DNA of 52,149 bases from Algicola sp. (GCA_018222835.1 JAAEZN010000007.1:25350-77498), one strand, 5' to 3'. Numbered from the stretch's first letter, positions 26,034 through 35,236 are shown. Numbers and translations: made by a program. Notes: a model not told the origin generated them from the sequence alone.

Positions 26034-27050
26034 TTAGCTTCTCACGATTTTCTCCCACTCCCAAGCAGATTTCATGGCATCATCCAAAGTAGATTCAGCT
26101 TTCCAACCTAAAACCTCGTTTGCTTTTTTGGTATCTGCATAAGCTTGGGTTATATCCCCGGGCCTTCTATCGACAATTTTATAATTCAATTTCTGCCCAG
26201 AAACACGCTCAAAACTGTGGATTACTTCCAACACGGAGCTCCCCTTGCCGGTCCCTAAATTGAACACCTCGTAGTTACCATCATTTTTGTTCTTCAAAAG
26301 TCGCTGTAATGCTGCTACGTGGGCCTTTGCCAAATCCACTACATGGATATAATCCCTGATACAGGTTCCATCTTCTGTAGGGTAGTCGTCCCCAAAAACA
26401 GAAAGTTGTTCTCGCAGGCCAATGCCGGTTTGAGTGATAAAGGGCACCAAGTTCTGCGGCACTCCGATAGGCAGCTCTCCAATTTTACCGGATGGATGCG
26501 CTCCGACCGGATTAAAATAACGTAGGGCTATCGCCTTTAACTGCGAATTGGCTTTACAGCTATCCTTTATAATTTCTTCGCCCACTTGTTTTGTGTTCCC
26601 ATATGGGGATTCGGCGGGCTTTACCGGGGCAGTTTCCGTAATGGGCATTTGGTCGGCCTGACCATAAACGGTACAGGAACTACTAAAAATAAAATTGGCA
26701 CTTTGTTTCTTCTTTAATTCCTGAAGCATGTAAACCAAGACCCCTATATTGTTCTCGTAGTACAACAAGGGTTTTTCTACACTTTCGCCTACTGCTTTTG
26801 AGGCCGCAAAATGAATAACTCCCGCAATATCCCCGTGCTTTTGAAAAAATGATTCCACTTTTTGCTTTTCGCGAAGATCAAATTCTTCAAAAATGGGCCG
26901 TTTATGGGTAATGGCCTCTATCCCATCCAAAACATCGATGGATGAGTTCGACAGATTATCCACGAGCACTACTTCGAAGCCTTCATTCTGCAATTCTACT
27001 GCGGTGTGGGAACCAATAAACCCCAACCCACCGGTTACGAGTATTTTCAT
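26034..27050 (-). CDS. galE: UDP-glucose 4-epimerase
   Basis: The 338-residue short-chain dehydrogenase-type enzyme interconverts UDP-glucose and UDP-galactose. The NAD-binding GGLGFIGSHTAVEL lies at the N-terminus. The SSSCTVYG serine region and the catalytic YxxxK (SPYGNTKQ) are present, followed by ALRYFNPVGAHPSG, the GalE substrate-binding block. It lies one base downstream of the DegT aminotransferase gene, which suggests both serve surface-polysaccharide or LPS sugar synthesis. Confidence 0.93.
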   Translation of the reverse strand: MKILVTGGLGFIGSHTAVELQNEGFEVVLVDNLSNSSIDVLDGIEAITHKRPIFEEFDLREKQKVESFFQKHGDIAGVIHFAASKAVGESVEKPLLYYENNIGVLVYMLQELKKKQSANFIFSSSCTVYGQADQMPITETAPVKPAESPYGNTKQVGEEIIKDSCKANSQLKAIALRYFNPVGAHPSGKIGELPIGVPQNLVPFITQTGIGLREQLSVFGDDYPTEDGTCIRDYIHVVDLAKAHVAALQRLLKNKNDGNYEVFNLGTGKGSSVLEVIHSFERVSGQKLNYKIVDRRPGDITQAYADTKKANEVLGWKAESTLDDAMKSAWEWEKIVRS

Positions 27051-27051
27051 T

Positions 27052-28206
27052 TTATGAATTTATAAAGTCAATAATCAAATTGGTAATAAAATCAATTTGT
27101 TCATCATCCAATTCGGTATGCATAGGAAGCGAAATAACCTCGTTAACCAATTGATTCGTTACAGGAAAGTCGTTTTCATTATATCGATCATCGAGATAGG
27201 CCTTCTGTTTGTGCAACGGAACCGGATAATATACTCCACATGGAACGTTATTATCATTTAAATGTTGCACCAGATCATCCCTTTTGCCATTAGTGACCCG
27301 TAATGTGTACTGATGAAAAACATGGCAATCACAAACACTTTTTTCGATTCCGCATCCGCAAGAAATCTTTGGAACTACAATATGTTCCTGCCCTGCAAAT
27401 GCCTTGGAATATTTTGAAGCTGCCTCCCAGCGCTTTTGGTTATAATGGTCCAATTTGGGCAATTTGGCCCTCAACACGGCAGCCTGCATGGAGTCCAATC
27501 TGGAATTTACCCCGACCACATCGTGATAATATCTTTTATACATTCCATGGTTCACAATGCCTCGAATGATATGTGCCAAATCATCATCATTGGTGAAAAT
27601 GGCCCCACCATCGCCATAACATCCCAAATTTTTGGAGGGAAAGAAAGAAGTTGCCCCAATATGACCAATGGTTCCTGCTTTTTGTTTGGAGCCATCCTTA
27701 GAATAATAGGAACCTCCGATTGCTTGCGCATTATCTTCTATAACATACAAATTGTGTTTTTTGGCCAACTCCATAATCTCGTCCATATTGGCGCATTGTC
27801 CAAACAAATGAACCGGCACTATTGCTTTGGTTTTTGGAGTTATGGCCTTTTCAATGGCCTCGATATCTATATTAAAGGTATCCAATTCAACATCGACCAA
27901 AACAGGGGTCAATTGTAACAGACCGATTACTTCTACGGTAGCGGCAAAAGTAAAGTCGGCCGTAATCACCTCATCACCAGGCTCAAGTCCTAGCCCCATC
28001 ATACATATTTGAAGTGCATCTGTTCCATTGGCACAGGGGATCACATGCTTTACACCCAGATATTCTTCCAGCTCGCTTTGAAAAGCATGCACATGGGGTC
28101 CATTTATAAATGCAGAGGAATCCAAGATTTCTGCTATGGCTTCATTAACCTCGGTCTTTATACCTTCATATTGACCTTTTAGGTCAACCATTTGAATTTT
28201 TTTCAT
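27052..28206 (-). CDS. DegT/DnrJ/EryC1-family sugar aminotransferase
   Basis: The 384-residue PLP-dependent protein belongs to the nucleotide-sugar aminotransferase family. The N-terminal MVDLKGQYEGIKTEV start, the VIPCANGTDALQI cofactor region, EDNAQAIGG and the PLP lysine in FFPSKNLGCYGDGG (near residue 190) are clear. Family members make amino sugars for LPS O-antigen or glycoprotein glycans. An unusual feature is a cysteine cluster (C283, C285, C292, C294), which might bind metal. It forms an operon with galE. Confidence 0.9.
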   Translation of the reverse strand: MKKIQMVDLKGQYEGIKTEVNEAIAEILDSSAFINGPHVHAFQSELEEYLGVKHVIPCANGTDALQICMMGLGLEPGDEVITADFTFAATVEVIGLLQLTPVLVDVELDTFNIDIEAIEKAITPKTKAIVPVHLFGQCANMDEIMELAKKHNLYVIEDNAQAIGGSYYSKDGSKQKAGTIGHIGATSFFPSKNLGCYGDGGAIFTNDDDLAHIIRGIVNHGMYKRYYHDVVGVNSRLDSMQAAVLRAKLPKLDHYNQKRWEAASKYSKAFAGQEHIVVPKISCGCGIEKSVCDCHVFHQYTLRVTNGKRDDLVQHLNDNNVPCGVYYPVPLHKQKAYLDDRYNENDFPVTNQLVNEVISLPMHTELDDEQIDFITNLIIDFINS

Positions 28207-28225
28207 CCTACATAAATTGATATGT

Positions 28226-28233
28226 CAAAATTA
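28226..28233 (-). promoter_or_regulatory. -7 element for the DegT-galE operon
   Basis: Minus-strand TAATTTTG is an exact TAnnTTTG match 19 bases before the aminotransferase ATG. An imperfect dyad, TTGATATGTCAA (28217-28228), overlaps it; its spacing differs from the four Crp/Fnr-like sites further along. Confidence 0.45.
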
Positions 28234-28287
28234 AGAAATTAAGATGCCATAATGATCTCTAAGCTAAAGAATGTATTTTAGCGAAAA

Positions 28288-29523
28288 ATGGTGCGTTTGC
28301 GTTTCTTATACAACATATTGGTGAACACGGTTTGGCTTGGCCTTCACTTAATTGCTCTTTTTAATACCAAGATCAAATTATTCGTGGAGGGCAGAAAGCA
28401 GACTTTTTCTATTTTGGACAAACGTCTCGACCCTAAAAAGAAATCTATTTGGATGCATGTTGCCTCCCTTGGTGAATTTGAACAAGGGCTGCCCATTTTG
28501 GAAAAATTGAGAACAAAATATCCTGACCACCAACTTATCCTCACCTTTTTTTCCCCATCTGGTTATGAAATAAAAAAAGATACAACGGTTGTCGATGTGG
28601 TTGTTTATTTACCAATGGACACGGCTTCCAATGTGGAGCGCTTCCTAAATCAAGTAAATCCGGAGTTTGCCATTTTTGTTAAATATGAAGTGTGGCCCAA
28701 TTACTTACATCACCTCTACAAAAAAAATATTCCTGCTTATTTAATTTCAGCTATCTTTTCCAAAAGACAGATTTATTTTAGACCCTACGGTGGGTTTATG
28801 AGAAAAAGTTTGGGTAAGTTCGAACACTTCTTTGTACAGGATGAAATATCAAAAAAACTATTAAATTCCATCGGCTTTACAAATTCGACTATTAGTGGGG
28901 ACACGCGATTAGATCGTGTTTCGGAAATTTTGAAACGGAACAACCATTTGGATTTTATGGAGCGCTTTAAGGGCAACCTATTATGCCTTGTGGCAGGCAG
29001 CACCTGGCCCGAAGACGAGGAAATCCTAATCGAATACATTAATGACACACAAGATCAAGTAAAGTTTGTGATTGCTCCCCACGAAATAAAAAAGCACCAT
29101 ATAGATAAAATCACTTCGGCTCTTAACAAAAAAGCAGTCCTTTACTCGGAATTGGAGAATACAAATTTAGAGGAGTTCGATGTGCTTATTGTGGACACAA
29201 TTGGCTTGTTGACCAAAATTTACAGCTACGCCAATATTGCCTACGTGGGGGGTGGTTTTGCCACAGGGTTGCACAACACCATGGAACCTGCTGTTTTTGG
29301 CGTGCCCATTATAATTGGCCCACAGTTTAAAGGGTTCAAAGAAGCCGAGGACTTGGTCTTGGAAGGGGGCATAATTCCCATTTCCGACAAAAACAGCTTT
29401 TTCAATTTAATGAAAGACCTTGTTCACAACCCCAGTGCCATTGATACCATTGGCTCCATCAACTCCAATTACATTAACTCCAACAAAGGAGCCACCAATT
29501 TGATTATGAAGCACCTTGCGTAG
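28288..29523 (+). CDS. waaA: 3-Deoxy-D-manno-octulosonic acid transferase
   Basis: The 411-residue GT30 glycosyltransferase adds Kdo to lipid A precursors at the inner membrane. A hydrophobic N-terminal segment (about 1-25) anchors it. The acceptor-side motif HVASLGEFEQG with the catalytic-type Glu, TFFSPSGYE, KYEVWPNYL, the VAGSTWPEDEE block and YVGGGFATGLHNTMEPA are all present. It diverges from the DegT-galE pair. Only Kdo transfer can be claimed, not how many residues it adds. Confidence 0.94.
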   Translation: MVRLRFLYNILVNTVWLGLHLIALFNTKIKLFVEGRKQTFSILDKRLDPKKKSIWMHVASLGEFEQGLPILEKLRTKYPDHQLILTFFSPSGYEIKKDTTVVDVVVYLPMDTASNVERFLNQVNPEFAIFVKYEVWPNYLHHLYKKNIPAYLISAIFSKRQIYFRPYGGFMRKSLGKFEHFFVQDEISKKLLNSIGFTNSTISGDTRLDRVSEILKRNNHLDFMERFKGNLLCLVAGSTWPEDEEILIEYINDTQDQVKFVIAPHEIKKHHIDKITSALNKKAVLYSELENTNLEEFDVLIVDTIGLLTKIYSYANIAYVGGGFATGLHNTMEPAVFGVPIIIGPQFKGFKEAEDLVLEGGIIPISDKNSFFNLMKDLVHNPSAIDTIGSINSNYINSNKGATNLIMKHLA

Positions 29524-29564
29524 AATACATAAATTTTAGTTAGTTTTATCGAAAGTCAACCTCC

Positions 29565-30956
29565 ATGGACAAACGCATTTTCAGAATTTCGTTGACCGCA
29601 GCTCTTGCGGGTTTTTTATTTGGTTTTGATACAGTTGTTATTTCTGGTGCTAACCAACCCATTAAGGAAATTTGGGGCACCAATTGGTTCTTGGGGGATT
29701 CCATTTTCACCTTCCACGGTATATTTATAATGTCCATGGCTCTTTGGGGAACGGTATTGGGCGCACTTTTTGGAGGATTGCCCACGGATATATTGGGCAG
29801 AAAAAAAACCTTGTTTTGGATAGGTGTTCTCTATTTTGTTTCGGCAATAGGTTCTGCCTTTTCTCCAGAACCCTACAGTTTTTCGATCTTTAGATTTATC
29901 GGTGGCATTGGTGTAGGAGCCTCATCGGTGGCAGCCCCTGTTTATATTTCGGAAATCTCCACCCCACAAAACCGGGGCAGACTAACAGCAATGTACCAGT
30001 TCAACATTGTCTTTGGTATTTTGATCGCTTTTATATCCAATTACCTGATCGGAATACTGTTCGACGAAAATATCGCTTGGCGCTGGATGCTCGGCATTGA
30101 GGCTCTACCTGCCTTAATTTACACGATAATGGTATCTAAAATACCCAATAGCCCAAGATGGCTGTTGCTAAAAAACCGTGGTGATGCCGTTGTGAAAGAG
30201 TCCATTGTTCTTTTGGGAATTGCCAAGGATAAGGCAACCATATATTTAGAAGAGATAAAAATCGCCATATACGAGACCAAAGAAAAAAAGAGCGATAGTT
30301 TATTCTCGGGAAAATATAACCGCTCTCTGGTGTTGGCTTTTTTAATTGCGTTTTTTAATCAACTCTCGGGCATCAATTTTGTACTGTATTATGCCCCCGA
30401 GATATTGGAGCGCGCCGGATTGGCTTCTGGCGAGTCGCTCTTTAGTTCCATATCCATTGGCGTGATCAATCTGGCTTTCACATTTGTGGGCATTTCCTTG
30501 ATCGACAAACTCGGTAGAAAGCAGCTCATGTATATAGGCTCCATCGGTTACATTATAAGCTTGGGCATGGTAGGCTGGTGCTTTTATTCGGGGGCCAGCT
30601 CCGTATTGCTACTTACTTTTATCTTGATTTTTATTGCCTCGCATGCCGTAGGCCAAGGTGCAGTGATCTGGGTGTTTATCTCGGAAATCTTCCCAAACAA
30701 GGTTCGTTCTTACGGTCAATCTTGGGGCACCGGTACGCATTGGGTTTTTGCTGCATTGATCACTTTACTGACCCCGACTTTTTTAGATGCGGAGATAGGA
30801 ATTTTTAAAGAGAACCCTTGGCCTATCTTCATCTTTTTTGCCTTAATGATGGTCCTGCAATTATTATGGGTCATTTTTATGATGCCCGAAACCAAAGGGA
30901 TCACTTTGGAAGAGTTGGCAAAGCTGCTCAGCAAAAAGCGGAAAGAATCCAAATAA
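29565..30956 (+). CDS. Sugar-porter-family MFS transporter
   Basis: The 463-residue inner-membrane protein has 12 likely helices and the sugar-porter signatures: DILGRKKTLFW after helix 2, RFIGGIGVGASSV, PNSPRWLLLKNRG before the central loop, the QLSGINFVLYYAPEI sugar-binding helix 7, DKLGRKQLM and the C-terminal PETKGITLEEL. Homologues are proton symporters of xylose, glucose or related sugars; the substrate is not set by sequence. It lies 41 bases after waaA and may be co-transcribed. Confidence 0.92.
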   Translation: MDKRIFRISLTAALAGFLFGFDTVVISGANQPIKEIWGTNWFLGDSIFTFHGIFIMSMALWGTVLGALFGGLPTDILGRKKTLFWIGVLYFVSAIGSAFSPEPYSFSIFRFIGGIGVGASSVAAPVYISEISTPQNRGRLTAMYQFNIVFGILIAFISNYLIGILFDENIAWRWMLGIEALPALIYTIMVSKIPNSPRWLLLKNRGDAVVKESIVLLGIAKDKATIYLEEIKIAIYETKEKKSDSLFSGKYNRSLVLAFLIAFFNQLSGINFVLYYAPEILERAGLASGESLFSSISIGVINLAFTFVGISLIDKLGRKQLMYIGSIGYIISLGMVGWCFYSGASSVLLLTFILIFIASHAVGQGAVIWVFISEIFPNKVRSYGQSWGTGTHWVFAALITLLTPTFLDAEIGIFKENPWPIFIFFALMMVLQLLWVIFMMPETKGITLEELAKLLSKKRKESK

Positions 30957-31061
30957 TCGATTTACAGTATATACTAAAAAGCTGTCCGTTAGTCGAATAG
31001 TATGCCGTTAAGTATAGCTAATGCGCAAATATTTCCTTAAATTGATAGAAATTACACTATT

Positions 31062-31211
31062 ATGGCAAATGAAATAAGTATAGGGAACAAACTCATGGTG
31101 GCCTTTTTGCGCGTTATGGTTTTTGTTTTGATCGTAATTTTGATATCAATTCCCGTTTTGATTCTTTTGGATTTTATCGGGGTACTGGAGGCTATTGGTC
31201 TTTCTTCCTAA
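31062..31211 (+). CDS. Small single-helix membrane peptide, 49 residues
   Basis: An ATG at 31062 opens a 49-codon frame ending in TAA at 31209-31211. The peptide is MANEISIGNK followed by one long hydrophobic segment (about 12-38) and a short tail. It looks like a genuine small membrane protein because the frame keeps a clean polar-hydrophobic-polar layout and fills an otherwise empty 251-bp gap. It overlaps the convergent lipoprotein gene by four bases. No promoter match was found. Function is unknown. Confidence 0.5.
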   Translation: MANEISIGNKLMVAFLRVMVFVLIVILISIPVLILLDFIGVLEAIGLSS

Positions 31212-31834
31212 AAAATCACATCTTGCTCTCCCATTGATTTTGTGACAACTTTGATGTAGGAGTCTATGGCCTTATCGACATTGGCCGGTTCTGTTACATC
31301 TACTTCCCCTCTCCAGATCAATTCTATTTCCTTTCCTACACAAATACAATAGAGCGAAGTCTCTGAATGGTATATATTGAATGTATCGTAATACTCGGGG
31401 TCGTAATAAATCTCTTGATGCTCTAAGTAATCGTTGGTAAACCTCATGAGCATTTTATCCACATCGTTAATGTGTTCTTTAAATGTTCTTCTGTTTTCCG
31501 TACCAACCACTTTGCTCACCAAAATAGCATCGAACCCTTTTTCGAGCAATTGTTGCTCTACTTCCGCCAATTCCTTTTCCGTCCTTTTGGCAGAAGTGAA
31601 TTCCACATCAAAAAGATCAATACTGCGTACGGCATCCACTCCCTTTTCTTTAAAGGCCTCCACAAACTTGGTCTCGTATTCCACCCGGGCACTATCATCT
31701 TGTATCATCCCCACAACGAGTACCTGGTATGCATCAAACAGTACTATATCGGGGTTTTTCCAGGTCGAGACCAACCTGATAGAGGAGCATCCCAAAAGGA
31801 GCAACATGCTTATGGCCATTATTTTTAATTTCAT
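31208..31834 (-). CDS. Putative lipoprotein, function unknown
   Basis: From the ATG at 31834 the protein has 208 residues with a lipoprotein signal (MLLLLGC-SS, Cys about residue 16). A longer in-frame start at 31885 would bury the signal, so it was not used, although it overlaps the HPF gene stop. The mature part begins LVSTWKNPD and contains VLVVGMIQDD and GFDAILVSKVVG, a pattern seen in small lipoproteins of the DUF4136 or TolB-N kind. That resemblance is loose. It lies downstream of the HPF gene and probably shares its redox-type promoter. Confidence 0.7.
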   Translation of the reverse strand: MKLKIMAISMLLLLGCSSIRLVSTWKNPDIVLFDAYQVLVVGMIQDDSARVEYETKFVEAFKEKGVDAVRSIDLFDVEFTSAKRTEKELAEVEQQLLEKGFDAILVSKVVGTENRRTFKEHINDVDKMLMRFTNDYLEHQEIYYDPEYYDTFNIYHSETSLYCICVGKEIELIWRGEVDVTEPANVDKAIDSYIKVVTKSMGEQDVIF

Positions 31835-31881
31835 CACAATGGATTTTATAGATTCGTACGCAGTATAGACCTTACACTTTA

Positions 31882-32181
31882 TCAATGTGTAGAAAATGTA
31901 GCTTGTCTTTTCTCAAGCTGTCTTCTTAAGTCCTCTATTGTCTTGGACATGGACTTTTCAAAATCATCTGTATCTGATTTGGCAAAAATTCTGGGGCCTG
32001 GAGCACTCAGCTCAATTTCACAAATTTTACCTTCTCCGGATTTATCGTTCTCTGTTTTAAAAAGCACGTTGGCCTTTATCAACCAGCTATATTTATTTTC
32101 CAAACTCTCTAGTTTTTTCATTAACAATTCGGTCAATGATTCACTAGTCATCATTTTTTGATATTGAACATGTACTTCCAT
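31882..32181 (-). CDS. hpf: HPF/RaiA-family ribosome-associated protein
   Basis: From the ATG at 32181 the protein has 99 residues and the beta-alpha-beta-beta-beta-alpha pattern of the hibernation-factor family: MEVHVQYQKM, a helix LTELLMKKLESLENKY, strands around ANVLFKTEN and CEIELSAPG, and a C-terminal helix with repeated Lys/Arg. Such proteins bind the 30S decoding region and silence ribosomes under stress. A longer start at 32205 adds only eight residues before the family start. The gene has a dyad-containing promoter at 32203-32245. Confidence 0.8.
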   Translation of the reverse strand: MEVHVQYQKMMTSESLTELLMKKLESLENKYSWLIKANVLFKTENDKSGEGKICEIELSAPGPRIFAKSDTDDFEKSMSKTIEDLRRQLEKRQATFSTH

Positions 32182-32202
32182 GATTATTGTTTTGATTATA
32201 TT

Positions 32203-32245
32203 CAAATCTATTACTACTAAAAATAAAAATTAATGACAATTGTCA
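32203..32245 (-). promoter_or_regulatory. Class II Crp/Fnr-like promoter of the HPF gene
   Basis: The perfect 12-bp palindrome TGACAATTGTCA (32234-32245) lies 23 bp upstream (minus strand) of TAGATTTG (32203-32210), an exact -7 element. Transcription should start near 32199, 18 bases before the start codon, which puts the dyad centre near -41. No -33 TTTG is present, as expected if an activator replaces it. Confidence 0.72.
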
Positions 32246-32265
32246 GTTTAAAACCCGTCAATTTA

Positions 32266-33582
32266 TCACATGGAAAAAGGTTGGCCGGTACTTTGTAGTA
32301 CAGAGAACCAAAACTCACCTTCCAAATCTATTTTCTTTCTCTTTTTGGTGACTTCCGATATGGGCACGTAAACGTAACTATTATTAACCCTGCTGGCCAC
32401 AAACTTGGTTTTTCCTGCCATGGCACCATGTACTGCATGGTAGGCCAAGCGACTACAAAAAATGCTATCGCTGGAGTTGGCAGGTGCACATCGTACAATA
32501 TAACTTGGATCGATATATTTTATGGTAACCGGGGTTTTATCCTTAAAATACTCTCCGATTTTTTCCTTTAGGAAAACACCTATATCCTGATGTTGTATGT
32601 TTCCTGAAGCGTCCTTAACAATTGTTCTGTCCTTGAATAGCTTTTGTCCGGCTCCTTCCGCAACAACAATTACAGCATGTTTTTTCTTCTTTAAGCGTTT
32701 CTCCAAAACTTTAAGGAAACCATCCTCCCCTTCGAGTTTAAAATCCATTTCCGGTACCAAAACAAAGTTTACCACGGGCATGGCCAATGCTGCCGAAGCT
32801 GCAATAAAGCCACTATCCCTCCCCATTAATTTAATAATGGAGATTCCGTTGTATGCTCCTGTTGCTTCGTTGTGGGCGTCACGTATAATGGGACTGGCCA
32901 CATCAAAAGCTGTTTCAAAACCGAAAGACTCGTCGATGAGGTCTATATCATTATCAATGGTTTTTGGAATGCCCACTACACTTATCTTGGCGTTTCTTTT
33001 GGAAATTTCCTCGCCCAGTGCGTTTACACCTTTCAGGGTACCGTCTCCCCCAATGGCAAAAAGCATATCTATATTGTTCGTTTCCAAGGTGTCCACCATT
33101 ACTGATACATCTTGTCCTCCTCTTGAAGAGCCCAAAAACGTTCCTCCAAATTGATGGATGTCCTTAACCTTGTCGGGCGTTAACTCTGTAAGCCCATGTC
33201 CTTTTTCAGGATTAAGGCCTTCATACCCATAAGGTACGCCCAGAATTTTCTTTACTCCATAAAAGTAATGCAGGGCCATTACCAGCCCTCTTATCACATT
33301 ATTGATTCCCGGACAAAGTCCGCCACAGGTCACAATGGCTGCTGTGGAATTTTTGGCATCAAAAAAGATGTTTTGTCTGGGCCCGGCCTTCTCCAAACAA
33401 ACTGGTTGTACACCATTGGCCAAACAATGGTTATAGTGCTCCATGGACAGGTCGAAAACCATTCTATTCGATTCACTTACAAAATTGAATATATGGTCTC
33501 CTTCTACGGTACTAAGTTTTAGGGGCGACCTGTATTGAGGCGCCCCTAAATTTTCTATGTTAAATCTATTTGTATTGTCCAC
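32266..33582 (-). CDS. pfkA: 6-Phosphofructokinase, long (plant/trypanosomatid-like) type
   Basis: The 438-residue enzyme phosphorylates fructose 6-phosphate. It has an N-terminal extension of about 80 residues compared with the 320-residue E. coli PfkA. TCGGLCPGINNVIRG opens the catalytic core. The phosphoryl-donor motif is GGDGTLKG (about 178), with Gly where pyrophosphate enzymes have Asp, which argues for ATP. The later motif is PKTIDND, with the Lys otherwise seen in pyrophosphate enzymes. This mixed signature is known from plant and trypanosomatid ATP enzymes. The gene lies 19 bases downstream of pckA on the same strand. Confidence 0.9.
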   Translation of the reverse strand: MDNTNRFNIENLGAPQYRSPLKLSTVEGDHIFNFVSESNRMVFDLSMEHYNHCLANGVQPVCLEKAGPRQNIFFDAKNSTAAIVTCGGLCPGINNVIRGLVMALHYFYGVKKILGVPYGYEGLNPEKGHGLTELTPDKVKDIHQFGGTFLGSSRGGQDVSVMVDTLETNNIDMLFAIGGDGTLKGVNALGEEISKRNAKISVVGIPKTIDNDIDLIDESFGFETAFDVASPIIRDAHNEATGAYNGISIIKLMGRDSGFIAASAALAMPVVNFVLVPEMDFKLEGEDGFLKVLEKRLKKKKHAVIVVAEGAGQKLFKDRTIVKDASGNIQHQDIGVFLKEKIGEYFKDKTPVTIKYIDPSYIVRCAPANSSDSIFCSRLAYHAVHGAMAGKTKFVASRVNNSYVYVPISEVTKKRKKIDLEGEFWFSVLQSTGQPFSM

Positions 33583-33601
33583 TTGCTAAAATTTCATGCT
33601 C

Positions 33602-35218
33602 CTATAGTTCTTCCCCCAAACTGTGGTGAGAATCGATCAGGGGTCCTCCGTTCAATATTTCGTCGGATGCCTCACTGGCAAACTTATCGAAATTGATATG
33701 GAACGAATGCGCCAATTGTATCGCCTTGCTCACATATGCTCCTTTTTGCAACCAAGTGTTCATTGGGTCCAAAATTTCTGTTGGAACCCCAGGGCAATAT
33801 TTTGGCATGTGCAATCCAAATATTGGATGCTTGTCGAAATCAACATCGTCCAATTTACCTTCAAGAATGGCAGAGATCATTGCTCTTGTGTACTTCAGCT
33901 TTATTCTAGACCCTACTCCGTATGGTCCACCGCTCCATCCTGTATTGACCAACCACACATTTACGCCCGCTTCCTTCATTTTTTCGCTCAACATTTCGGC
34001 ATAAACTGCAGGATGCAATGGCATAAACGGTTCTCCAAAACAAGCTGAGAACGATGGCACTGGCTCTGTAATTCCAGCTTCGGTTCCAGCTACTTTGGCG
34101 GTATATCCAGAAATAAAGTGGTATGCTGCCTGACCTGGGGTCAGTTTAGATACCGGTGGCAATACCCCAAACGCATCACAAGTTAAGAAAAAGATATTTG
34201 TAGGATTGGACGCATAGGATGGGATTTGAATGTTGTCTATGTGATCAATTGGGTAGCTCACCCTTGTGTTTTGCGTAATGCTGCTATCAAAAAAGTCCAC
34301 TTCTTTGGTTCCTTCTTTGAACACTACATTTTCCAGAAGTGCCCCTGGTCGAATGGCCCTGTAAATATCCGGTTCTTTTTCTTCGGTCAGGTCAATTACC
34401 TTGGCATAGCAGCCACCTTCAAAATTGAAAATGGTGTTTTCTTTTGTCCAACCATGTTCATCGTCCCCGATCAGTTTACGATTTGGATCTGCTGACAAGG
34501 TCGTTTTTCCTGTTCCCGATAGACCAAAGAAAATAGCGGTATCCCCATCTTCACCAACATTTGCCGAGCAATGCATTGGAAGCACTTCTTTCTCTATTGG
34601 AAGAATAAGGTTGAGCGCGGAGAAGATTCCTTTTTTCATTTCTCCCGTATAAGCGGAACCAGCCACCAATGCGACTTTTCTTGTAAAGTTTAGAATGGAG
34701 AAGTTTCCACTGACAATTCCAAAATCTTCAGGATTTGAGGCTTCGTAGCCTGGGGCACATAGTACCAACCACTCTTCTTCAAAGTCTTCCAATTCGCCCT
34801 CATCCAACCTTAAAAACATATTTTTAATAAAATAGTTGGACCAGGGATACTCGGTAACGGCCCTAACATTCATTTTATATTTTGGATCTGCACAAACAGC
34901 AGCGTCCCTTACATAAACTTCTTTCCCTTCAAGATAATTGGTCACCTCATCATATAGTTTGTCAAAGTTTTCTGAAGAAATGGGCTTGTTAATTCTACCC
35001 CACCAAATTTTATCCTTGGTATAATCATCCTTCACCAAAAAACGGTCTTTGGGCGAACGACCGGTAAACTTACCTGTATTTACACAGAGTGTTCCGTTAT
35101 CGGTTTCCACTCCCATCTTTTTTTCCACAGTGATTTTCTGTAAGGTCCCGGCATCGAGGTTCCATTGCACCTTGACGTTTTTTAATCCATACGTACTTAG
35201 GTCTTTTGTTGTGCTCAT
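33602..35218 (-). CDS. pckA: Phosphoenolpyruvate carboxykinase (ATP)
   Basis: The 538-residue enzyme converts oxaloacetate and ATP to PEP and CO2, the first step of gluconeogenesis. The P-loop GLSGTGKTTLS is near residue 235-245. The family blocks TGRSPKDRF, IGDDEHGW with the metal ligand, and NTGWSGGPYGVGSR are intact. Length matches ATP-type PckA (about 535). It lies 18 bases after the DASS transporter gene and just ahead of phosphofructokinase. Confidence 0.97.
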   Translation of the reverse strand: MSTTKDLSTYGLKNVKVQWNLDAGTLQKITVEKKMGVETDNGTLCVNTGKFTGRSPKDRFLVKDDYTKDKIWWGRINKPISSENFDKLYDEVTNYLEGKEVYVRDAAVCADPKYKMNVRAVTEYPWSNYFIKNMFLRLDEGELEDFEEEWLVLCAPGYEASNPEDFGIVSGNFSILNFTRKVALVAGSAYTGEMKKGIFSALNLILPIEKEVLPMHCSANVGEDGDTAIFFGLSGTGKTTLSADPNRKLIGDDEHGWTKENTIFNFEGGCYAKVIDLTEEKEPDIYRAIRPGALLENVVFKEGTKEVDFFDSSITQNTRVSYPIDHIDNIQIPSYASNPTNIFFLTCDAFGVLPPVSKLTPGQAAYHFISGYTAKVAGTEAGITEPVPSFSACFGEPFMPLHPAVYAEMLSEKMKEAGVNVWLVNTGWSGGPYGVGSRIKLKYTRAMISAILEGKLDDVDFDKHPIFGLHMPKYCPGVPTEILDPMNTWLQKGAYVSKAIQLAHSFHINFDKFASEASDEILNGGPLIDSHHSLGEEL

Positions 35219-35236
35219 ATCTACTGTATTTAATTG

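Noticed and set aside
28217..28228. TTGATATGTCAA dyad before the DegT gene as a fifth Crp/Fnr-like site
   Set aside because: The half-site spacing is two bases shorter than in the other four, and it overlaps the -7 element, so it does not fit the class II pattern.
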